DNA from: Axinella damicornis
Lineage: Eukaryota > Porifera > Demospongiae > Axinellida > Axinellidae
Length of the DNA: 64,000 nucleotides
Assembly: GCA_963931865.1 (NCBI GenBank)
Contig: OZ007518.1
Location: 6,626,570 to 6,690,569 of the forward strand
Direction of reading: 5' to 3'
A model generated the notes under the pieces. That model worked only from the letters and a program-made list of their open reading frames with translations. It made no database searches and was not told where the DNA came from. This document shows positions 55,738-64,000 of this stretch, one piece after another. The position numbers were made by a program, and so were the translations under genes. The stretch's first letter is position 1. Every line of letters starts with the position of its first letter.

Positions 55738-55815
55738 TAGCCTCATTCCCAGGCTCCTCCCCAGCTTTTTGTCGCATACTGTAGCTACATAAAAAGGAGC
55801 CTGGGAACGAGACTA
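55738..55815. mobile_element. Foldback hairpin, 78 bp
   Basis: TAGCCTCATTCCCAGGCTCC to GGAGCCTGGGAACGAGACTA; inner CCCCAGCTTTTTGTCGC is one-sided. ATATCAAAG flanks both sides (55729-55737, 55816-55824), an exact 9-bp duplication. Confidence 0.88.
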
Positions 55816-55829
55816 ATATCAAAGGTCTA

Positions 55830-56850
55830 TACTAGTACTCCTATTGAGGCAAGGTCAGATAAGTTGTACCCATAGCTGTAAGGAATCATATAATTATAGC
55901 ATAGATAATCGCTGTTAAGTTGTCTGAGTGAGGTAAGTGGTGTCACTTTCATAATAGTTTCAGCACTGGGAAATTAGTCACATAGAGCAAACGTTTGCTT
56001 TAGACTGGATGATGGTTTGAATAGCAATCACCGTGATTGCTGTCTACACTGCCTGATATTGAGAATGAGCAATGATGGGTACCGCAATCTTATAGCTACA
56101 TGCAGACACCATTTGCATGATTTTCAAACTACCAGGGTCAATGCAAATTGTGCAGCTGTATATACCAACTGCATGTATTGACTTCTGCCTACCCCAGAAC
56201 ACCATACCTTTAGCATTTTGTTTCAACAGCACATCAATTATTACTGAGAGTAATTGCTATTACATCACAGGACACACTCGCAACTTGAAACTGTGTAGAG
56301 ACATGCAATGTGATGTTATTTAAACCATTATCCAACCTTCGCAGAGCCTACTCAAAACTGTTACACAATTGTGCATGTGTAATCATGACCGGCCATTACC
56401 ATAATTGTTAGGCATAATATTATGTCAACTGTCAAATTACGATTGCAAATCACTGTTACACAATACACATAGGCTTTGATCGATAACTAATTCGCATAAT
56501 ATTGTTCTATTCTTAGAATTGACAACTATTAACTATTTATTATGTTCTATTAACAATGAAGGTAGAATTAGCTAGCCATGAGTCACGAGAGACGATGTAG
56601 ACAGTTGCAATTGATGCAGCTTGTCTCTATAGACTGATCTCAGAACCAGCCTGCAATACTAGTCTGGACCGGGGACAAGAGCACCTACAAACAGTTGTTC
56701 CAGTACATGAATTACCAAAAGTGACTCTTTAGCAGCCATCTATTAAATTCTACTAGCATACAAAGTGTACAATAATTATATTGTTGTTTGATAGTGAACA
56801 CATTAAAATAGGTCACACATTACTTAATAATTGTCACTTTAGGTCACACA
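55830..56850. repeat. 3' flank of receptor copy 8, duplicated at copy 9
   Basis: 56150-56850 matches 59130-59185 plus 60175-60810 behind copy 9. It contains no gene and represents the state before the insertion at 59182-60170. Confidence 0.65.
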
Positions 56851-56857
56851 TTACTTG

Positions 56858-58036
56858 TCACTTAATATTTAGGTCTGTAGTGACTGGTTCATGAGAAATG
56901 CTGCACGTTGTGAAAGTATGATACTTGTGGTCGTCCACCTCTGGGCGATGAGAAGAACTTAGTGGAATAGTAGTTTCTGTAGTGACAGGTGAATGGGGAT
57001 TGATATACATCGTTTGGCTACACCGAGTGTTATGATTGGCCGCCAGCGGGGGACGAATAACCTGCTGTTCATTCTGTTCTCCTTCCCGATGTAAAGCTCT
57101 GTTGCAGCGCAGACAACATAGATGTGTTGGGAAGTGTACATAAACTCCTACAACTACTAGCAATGCAATAGCACCTGCTAGTGCAGCTGTTACACTCCCT
57201 AGCCAAGTGGAGAAAGAGCCGATATGACTTTTAGAGGAGATAGCTGACAGTATGTACCACAGCATCATCATGAACGCTATGACAGTCACAAGTGCTATTG
57301 TTGGGATGACTGTGATGATGCGACTTCCTATTGTTTTGGCATGGAACTTGCAATACATGCAACACAGAGCAAGTGATACTGTGAAAGTCATTACACTGCA
57401 TCCAAAAGACACAACTGCAAAAGGGATCTTTATCAGAAAGAGTTCATCAGATTTGTTGGCAGTGCAGTTGTCAGTTAACTCCAAGTGGAACCAGCACAAT
57501 GGTCCATAGTTGCCATAGGATGGTAGCTGTGGGAGAAATGGCTCCCAGGAGTTCAGAAGGGGACAAAGAAACAGGATGAGGAATAGTAATACTTCCCACC
57601 AAATTTTTGCTTTCTTAGGACCGTGTATGTTAATATGTTTCTTCTTCCTGACTGCTTCCAGGTACACTGGTGCAGTGACCTGAAACACTGCAGAAAATGC
57701 GAGAGCACAGTAATGGACAATCACTAGTGTGCCACAGTAATGCAGGAGAAAGCCCAGAGCCTCACACCATGCTGATTCTTTGGAAGGAGGGTGTGAATAG
57801 TTCACTGCTGCTGTCGCCACACTGGAATGTAGCAAGGTGTAGAGGACAATTGCGAAGTAAATCCTTTTGAGCAAATTCTCCCATGCCTTTTCCCTGATAG
57901 AGAGCAGGACAATCCCAAGTACAGCAAGAGAGACAACACATCCTGCTGCTCCTGTGAGTCCCCTTGTGAGAGCTACGACTCTGTACTGCCCCAGTGTCAG
58001 GTTGCTGCAGGACAGGAAGACTTCTCCAGCATCCAT
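56858..58036 (-). CDS. 7TM receptor copy 8, intact
   Basis: Single-exon 392-aa receptor. N-terminus MDAGEVFLSCSNLTLGQYR (MDAGEVF as in copy 2); TM1 GCVVSLAVLGIVLLS; EALGFLLHYCG in TM3; YGPLCWFHLE in outer loop 2; inner loop 2 RKKKHINIHGPKKAKIWWE, shared with copies 7 and 9. TM7 contains ALAGAIALLVVVGVYVHFP. The tail has two modules and ends SHEPVTTDLNIK. Copies 7, 8 and 9 form the youngest-looking subgroup, judged by shared loops, tails and flanks. No lesion seen. Confidence 0.87.
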   Translation of the reverse strand: MDAGEVFLSCSNLTLGQYRVVALTRGLTGAAGCVVSLAVLGIVLLSIREKAWENLLKRIYFAIVLYTLLHSSVATAAVNYSHPPSKESAWCEALGFLLHYCGTLVIVHYCALAFSAVFQVTAPVYLEAVRKKKHINIHGPKKAKIWWEVLLFLILFLCPLLNSWEPFLPQLPSYGNYGPLCWFHLELTDNCTANKSDELFLIKIPFAVVSFGCSVMTFTVSLALCCMYCKFHAKTIGSRIITVIPTIALVTVIAFMMMLWYILSAISSKSHIGSFSTWLGSVTAALAGAIALLVVVGVYVHFPTHLCCLRCNRALHREGEQNEQQVIRPPLAANHNTRCSQTMYINPHSPVTTETTIPLSSSHRPEVDDHKYHTFTTCSISHEPVTTDLNIK

Positions 58037-58039
58037 GAC

Positions 58040-58560
58040 CCCAAAAGCAACTAGCTAGCTAGGCACTTGTTTTACAAATACCATGCAGTCAAAAGAATAG
58101 TTGGCTAACAAATTAAACGGGAAGATCTGCAGCTATTGCCAGCTATTGCCAGAACATATACACTATATATTGTGCATCACAGTAAGAATTGTTGTTTTGA
58201 TATAAGGTCCTGCTGCTCCTGTGAGTCCGCTTGCATTGACAATAATAATTGACATTTGCTACCACTACTTGAGGATTAATGTTTACAATACGTTCAAACT
58301 CCCAAACCACAGTTTTTGCTAGAATTCTCACTCATCAGGAGGGATGCTTACAAATACATCAAACTCGAACTCCCAGACCACAGTTGTTTAGTAAACAATA
58401 ATAGTATCCCCAGAGAATAATACCTCATATAAAGCTCTCTGTAGGGGATGATTATATGCATACGTATGCACCACGACAGGAACTGTAGTGCTGTTATAGC
58501 TAATCTTTCAAGTATGTTTGTTTTTTCCAGGGCCTTTAGGGGGGGAAACCCCCCACTAAA
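58040..58560. repeat. 5' flank of receptor copy 8, duplicated at copy 9
   Basis: Blocks such as GTTGTTTTGATATAAGGT and CGTTCAAACTCCCAAACCAC recur at 62090-62360 upstream of copy 9; presumed promoter region. Confidence 0.55.
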
Positions 58561-58570
58561 AATTTGAAAT

Positions 58571-58594
58571 CCCCCCCCCCCCCCCCCCCCCCCC
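58571..58594. repeat. Poly-C run (24 bases)
   Basis: Uninterrupted C tract next to GGGGGGAAACCCCCC (58541-58555). Confidence 0.9.
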
Positions 58595-58599
58595 AGCTG

Positions 58600-59170
58600 C
58601 AAGGAATCATATGTATAGCACAGATAATCACTGTCTATATAGTTGTCTGAGTGAGGTAACTGGTGTCACTTTTGTAATAGTTTTGGCTTCATTCTATTAA
58701 CACTGTATAAAAGGGTAACAATTAGTTATTATAGGTAAACTAAAACAGCACTAATGTCAGTGACCTATTAGTGCTGTATATTTCCCACATGCATCAGTAC
58801 ATGGCGTTTTAACCAGAATGGACAATTTTATTATACAACCATCCCCAATGAAATGAACCAAAAAACCTTGTTTGTATGCATGGCTCGATGCATGCATGCC
58901 TGATCTTGAGAATGAGCAATGATGGGCGCATATGCCATAACGTTATAGTTACAAACACTTTATGTTGGACACTAGCATAGACTTGTACAAAGTTAACTGT
59001 GCAAATCTATAGTTAGCTGGCCGGGACCTTGACAGCATGCAGTTTATTTGAACTACAATGGAGAGAAAAGAACACATCAGTCAACTCCCTTGCAATTGGT
59101 TTACAAACGTTTCAGGGTCAATGCAAATTGCTGTATATCAACTGCAGGTATTGACTTCTACTTACACACC
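58600..59170. other. Non-coding spacer
   Basis: Spacer between copies 8 and 9; no gene recognised. Confidence 0.4.
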
Positions 59171-59181
59171 AGAACACTTAA

Positions 59182-60170
59182 GGTAGTAAACATGGGTACC
59201 GCGATCTCCGAAACCAAGTTGATGGTAAATGGGCAGCATCAAAGCGTACACAAGTTTCAGCAATACTTTGCATCAAACTGCTCCCTCTGCTTGAAAATGC
59301 CCTAAAACTCAATTTTAAGGCCCTCTACGAAACTGAAAATTTGGACCCTCTCCAAGGCCCCACCCACACTCTGACCCCATCATCAATACACACACAAAAC
59401 AGGCCCCAAAACTACGGATGGATTTACCACCTGCTCTCCTCACTTGCAGGCTACAGCCCAAAACTCACTGCCACCCTCAAAAACAGAGGTTTGGCTACCC
59501 TAGGCTTTCAAAAAAAATTCCACGCACACCAACTAAAACCGACTCAAGCCAAGGCCAGTTTCCAAAAGGTCAACCTACCCCTTGCAAAAATAGGGATGCT
59601 TTTCCACGTTCACCTCTCGGTTACCGAGTTTTGGCCACACATCTACTCCCTCTCACCAGCCCAGTCCAGCTACCAAACCAGCCAAATTCGCCCTAACACG
59701 AAAATGGGCGGGGCCTGTAATGCCGAAAGGTCAACTCTCTAGAGTACCTTGGCCAGGGAGCTGTCGGAGGCTGTTCACTTTCCAGGCTGTTCTTCGGCCA
59801 CTTCAGCAGACCCACAAACATTCCTGCTCACTCCACCTAGCTATTCACACACAGATAGCCCATCGCCACATTCAATCAGCTAGAATAGCTTCTTACTTAA
59901 AAAAAATAAAAATAAAAAAAAATAAATAAATAAAAAAGAGTGTTCAAACAAATCTTCAAAGTACCGCACGGCCACATCAGAGTACCGATTTGAAACTCGA
60001 AAGGGCCGCTAGCCGCATCAAAGAGAGAAGCCCCCCTTGTTTATTCCGGTTGCCGCCATGGGAAAACGTAAACAGATGAATAACTCTAAATAACCGTATG
60101 CAAGTGACGTCATCTCATTAATTATTCATGAGCAAAATTGCGCGATTTCGCCGATGCCGTGCTTCCTACC
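59182..60170. mobile_element. Insertion with TTAA at both ends and an A-rich tract
   Basis: Absent from the corresponding spacer at copy 8. TTAA at 59178-59181 and 60171-60174; ends GGTAGTAAACATGGG and (reverse) GGTAGGAAGCACGGC are partly matched. 59898-59938 is an A-rich tract (AAAATAAATAAATAAA). The frame 59341-59742 (133 aa) has no recognised domain. TTAA suggests piggyBac or Kolobok type, but the ends do not start CCC; the A tract could mark a nested retroposed piece. Confidence 0.45.
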
Positions 60171-60809
60171 TTAATCTTATAATTATACCTTTAAGATTTT
60201 GTTTCAACAGCACATCAATTATTACAGAGAGTAATTTCCATTACATATGCATCACAGGACACACTCCCAACTTGAAACTGTGTAGACAGTTATACAAACA
60301 TGCAATGTGATGTCATATAATTATATTAAAATAAACCTTTGCAGAGCCTACACAAAAGTTATGCAACTGCGTAATTATGATGTAATCATGACCAGTACCA
60401 TATTAGGCGTTTCAACTGTCAAATATTACATTTGCAAATCACACACAATACACATTGGCCTTGATGGATTACTAATTCTTTTCATTCATAATTGACCTTT
60501 TGCCTTTCTTATTATGCTCCATTAACAATTAAGGTATAGAATTAGCTATAGCCACGAGTCACGAGAGACAATGTAGACAGTTGTAATTGATGCAGCTGTT
60601 GGCCTTGTCTCTATAGACTGATCTCAGAACGAGTCTGCAGTACTAGTCTGGACCGGGGACAAGAGCACCTACAAACAGTTGTTCCAGCACATGAATTACC
60701 GGAAGTGACTCTTTAGCAGCCATCTATATATATTAAATTCTACTAGCATACAAAGTGTACAATAATATTGTTGCTTGATAGTGAACACATTTAGGTCACA
60801 CATTAATTG

Positions 60810-62000
60810 TCACTTCTTTAGGTCTGTAGTGACTGGTTCATGAGAAATGCTGCACGTTGTGTAAGTATGATACTTGTGGTGGTCCACCTCTGGGCGATGA
60901 GAAGAAATTAGTGGAATAGTTTCTGTAGTTTCTGCAGTGACTGTAGTGACTGGTGAATGGGGATTGGTATACATCGTTCGGCTACACCGAGTGTTATGAT
61001 TGGCCGCCTGCGGGGGACGAATAACCTGGTGTTCATTCTGTTCTCCTTCCCGATGTAAAGCTCTGTTGCAGCGCAGACAACATAGATGTGTTGGGAAGTG
61101 TACATAAACTCCTACAACCACTAGCATTGCAATAGCACCTGCTAGTGTAACTGTTACACTCCCTAGCCAAGAGAAAGAGCCGATATGACTTCTGGGGATA
61201 GCTGACAGTATGTACCACAGCATCATCATGAACGTTATGACTGTCACAAGTGCTGTTGTCGGGATGACTCTGATGATGCGACTTCCTATTGTTTTGGCAC
61301 GGAACTTGCAATACATGCAACACAGAGCAAGTGATACTGTGAAGGTCAGCACACTGGATCCGAAACACACAACCGCAAAAGGGATCGTTATCAGAAAGAG
61401 TTCATCAGATTTGTTAGTAGTGCAGTTGTCAGTTAACTCCAAGCGGAACCAGCACAATGGTCCGTAGTTGCCATAGAACGGTAGCTGTGGGAGAAATGGC
61501 TCCCAGGAGTTCAGAAGGGGGCAAAGAAGCAGGAGTAGGAATAGTAATACTTCCCCCCAAAGTTTTGCTTTCTTGGGGCCGTGTATGTTAATATGTTTCT
61601 TCTTCCTGACTGCTTCCAGGTACACTGGTGCAGTGACCTGAAACACTGCAGAGAAGGCGAGAGCACAGTAATGGACAATCAATAGTGTGCCAGTGTAATG
61701 CAGGAGAAAGCCCAGAGCCTCACACCATGCTGATTCCTGGGAAGGAGGGTGTAAGTAGTTCACTGCTGCTATAGCCACAATCGAATGTAGCAAGGTGTAG
61801 AGGACAATTGCAAAATAAATTCTTTTGAGCAAATTCTCCCATGCCCTTTTCCTGATACGCATAGTGAGTAGGACAATCCCAAGTACAGCAAGGGAGATGA
61901 CACATCCTGCTGCTCCCGTGAGTCCCCTTGTGAGAGCTATGGCTCTGTACTGTCCCAGTGTCAGGTTGCTGCAGGACAGGAACACTTCTTCAGTATTCAT
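60810..62000 (-). CDS. 7TM receptor copy 9, intact
   Basis: Single-exon 396-aa receptor, start MNTEEVFLSCSNLTLGQYR. TM1 is followed by a longer inner loop 1 (LLTMRIRKRAWENLL). EALGFLLHYTG in TM3, FYGNYGPLCWFRLE in outer loop 2, KTIGSRIIRVIP before TM6. TM6-TM7 loop is shorter (AIPRSHIGSFSWLGSV) than in copies 7 and 8. The tail contains AETTETIPLISS, an extra TET unit, and ends SHEPVTTDLKK. No lesion seen. Its 3' spacer carries the 989-bp insertion 59182-60170. Confidence 0.87.
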   Translation of the reverse strand: MNTEEVFLSCSNLTLGQYRAIALTRGLTGAAGCVISLAVLGIVLLTMRIRKRAWENLLKRIYFAIVLYTLLHSIVAIAAVNYLHPPSQESAWCEALGFLLHYTGTLLIVHYCALAFSAVFQVTAPVYLEAVRKKKHINIHGPKKAKLWGEVLLFLLLLLCPLLNSWEPFLPQLPFYGNYGPLCWFRLELTDNCTTNKSDELFLITIPFAVVCFGSSVLTFTVSLALCCMYCKFRAKTIGSRIIRVIPTTALVTVITFMMMLWYILSAIPRSHIGSFSWLGSVTVTLAGAIAMLVVVGVYVHFPTHLCCLRCNRALHREGEQNEHQVIRPPQAANHNTRCSRTMYTNPHSPVTTVTAETTETIPLISSHRPEVDHHKYHTYTTCSISHEPVTTDLKK

Positions 62001-62389
62001 GGCTCCAAGAGCAACTAGCTAGGCACTTGTTTTGCAACTAACATGTAGTTAAAAATAATTGGGTAGCTAACAAATTAATCTGCAGCTGTGGCCAGAATAT
62101 ATATTTTGCATCACAGTAATATTGTTGTTTTGATATAAGGTTTTTAACTTCTGACATTCGCTATATACCACGTACTACGTGAGGATTAATGTTTACAATA
62201 CGTTCAAACTCCCAAACCACATGCAGTTTTTACTACAATTCGCACTCATCGGGAATGATGTTTACAGATACATCAAACTCCCAGACCACAGTTGTTTAGT
62301 AAACAATAATAGTATCCCCAGAGTATACCAATTGCTGCTATAAAGCTCTCTGTAGGGGATGACTATAATTGTGCACCACATTATAGCTA

Positions 62390-62880
62390 ATCCAGTATAA
62401 TTCGCCTGTTCTGTGTGCAACTAGTTGAAGCCGGCTAACATCATGCAATGTACAACGTCAGTGGCTGCTCCAAGAGCCAGCCACAGTGAACTGCATGCAT
62501 CGACAATATGCCTGCCAACAATTTGAGGAGGTTCTATACACACGCATGGTTCTGAAGTCACAGTTATATTATAGGAAGTAACATTACAGCTCTATGGAGA
62601 AAGATACCTGTAGGAGGAGGGGGGGCTTTGACAGGGGCTATGCATATACAAAAAGCCATGCATATGGTCATGGGCATCAGTACTGATGGGCATAACCATG
62701 CATTATCATCCATTAATTATGATTTTCACTTTTCAAGCAATTACGCATTACCAGTAATTATAGCCTATTTCCGTAAGAAGTATTCCAGGAAACTTAACAG
62801 GTATCAGGTGAATGGTTGTAGTTCCACACACTGATTATAGGTACTTGTACACAAGATATAGTCTCATTTTAACTCCTGCA
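62390..62880. other. Non-coding spacer
   Basis: Spacer between copies 9 and 10; no gene recognised. Confidence 0.4.
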
Positions 62881-62904
62881 CTTATGGGTTGTAGTGATTC
62901 AGAT

Positions 62905-64000
62905 TCATGGGAAGTACTGCATGTTGCATGAGTAGGATATTTGTGATGGTTCACCTACTAGCTCCAGGGGTTGAGCAGAGATTAGTGGAGTGGATTCTGT
63001 AGGAGTGCATTCTGTAGTGACCGGTGAATGGGGAATGTTGCAGGTGGTGTCAGTAGGATGCTTGCAGTGGTCCACTGGAGTAACCGTAGTGATTGGTGAA
63101 TGGAGACTGGTATACATTGTTTGAGTGTTGAGACAGGCCACTTCCGGGGGATGAACAATTTGCTGTTCATTCTGTTCTCGTTCTGAGTGCAAAGCTTTCC
63201 TGCAGTGCAGACACAAGTGTGCTGGGAAGTGTACATAAATTCCGACAACAACATTCCGATAGTACTTGCTGTTACAATAACTGTTACATTTCTTAGCCAA
63301 CCAGAGAAAGAACCGACTTTGCTGAGACTTTTGGAGGGGACAGCTGACAGTATGAACCACTCTGGCACTATCATGAATGATGTCACTATCACAACTACCA
63401 TTGTTGGGATAACCAGTACTCTGATGATGCGACTTCCAATTGTTTTCGTACGGAACTTGCAATACATGCGACATAGAGCAAGTGATATTGTAAAGGTCAG
63501 CACAAAGTATCCAAAACACACAACTGCAAAAGGATAGTCTGCAGAAACAGGACATTAGATGTGTTGGCAGTGCAGTTGTCAGTTAACTCCAAGCGGAACC
63601 AGCACAACGGTCCATAGTTGCCATAGGATGGTAGCTGTGGAAGAAATGGCTCCCAGGAATTCAGAAGGGGACAGAGAAAGAGGATCAGGAATAGAAGTAC
63701 TTCCCATAGTTTTGCTTTCCTGGGACTGTAAATATTATCATGTTTCTTTCTGACTGTTTCCAGGTACACTGGTACAGCCAAAGTAAGCACTACAGTGAAT
63801 GCGAGACTCATGAGCACAGTAATGGGTGATCATTAATGTGCCGGAGTAATGCAGGAGAAAGCCTAGAGCCTCACACCATGCTGATTCCTGGGAAGGAGGG
63901 TGTGAGTAGTTCACTGCTGCTATAACCACAATGAAATAGAGCAAGGTGTAGAGGACAGTTGCCAAGTAAACTCTCTTGGGCAAAATTGTCCCATGCCTTT
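62905..64000 (-). pseudogene. 7TM receptor copy 10, broken and cut by the window end
   Basis: The N-terminus and TM1 lie beyond the window. Visible frame breaks: an extra base near 63983 (CAAAATTGTCCC for CAAATTCTCCC), an insertion near 63815-63830 in TM3 (HYCA to LAFT), a missing base pair region near 63533 at the start of TM5, and another shift near 63245 in TM7 (GIYVHFPAHLC continues in the next frame). TM2-TM7, GPLCWFRLE and a two-module tail are all still readable across frames. At least four lesions make this a clear pseudogene. Confidence 0.85.

Noticed and set aside
1..64000. tRNA, rRNA or CRISPR features
   Set aside because: I looked for B-box-like GGTTCRANNCC with a foldable partner and for regularly spaced direct repeats and found none that hold up; a tRNAscan or covariance search would be needed to be certain.

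Overview
The window looks like nuclear DNA of a simple animal, most likely a sponge (inference). Coding density is low, introns are short with GT...AG borders, genes carry F-box, Ulp1-protease/PHD and EGF-like modules, and the right half is filled by a tandem array of single-exon seven-transmembrane receptors of the kind that expands lineage-specifically in early-branching animals. No bacterial operons, rRNA, tRNA or CRISPR array were seen.

Layout. 0.9-1.9 kb: a short F-box gene with KEN, RxxL and (in another frame) an RL-type tail, behind a promoter with E2F-like and CCAAT-like sites. 3.7-4.7 kb: a two-exon Ulp1/C48-type cysteine protease plus PHD finger, probably of transposon origin. 4.8-14.2 kb: nested mobile elements plus a large inverted duplication (about 6.45-8.86 kb versus 12.97-14.21 kb) in which filled and empty sites can be compared. 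15.2-20.7 kb: exons of an extracellular EGF-containing protein, frameshifted twice in the last exon, with a TIR element in its long intron. 20.7-25.5 kb: mostly non-coding with small elements. 25.8-64 kb: ten copies of one 7TM receptor family. Copies 1-3 are on the + strand and copies 4-10 on the - strand, so the two blocks point at each other around 41-45 kb. Copies 2, 3, 4, 5, 8 and 9 are intact (363-403 aa); copies 1, 6, 7 and 10 are broken.

The most unusual content is a family of almost perfectly palindromic foldback elements that begin TAGYCTCG and end CGAGRCTA. They range from 35 bp to about 130 bp, occur some twenty times in 64 kb, and many are flanked by exact 9-bp target-site duplications. 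Two of them (43 bp and 82 bp) have a matching empty site in a tandemly duplicated sister segment, which is direct evidence that the hairpins move. Longer elements (389 bp, and 1206 bp) share the same ends and the same 9-bp duplication, so they may be the source class. Other non-autonomous elements are delimited by TTA, TTAA, 5-bp, 7-bp and 8-bp duplications.

All assignments were made by eye from the sequence; no database search was possible. Intron borders, transposon superfamilies and the organism are inferences.
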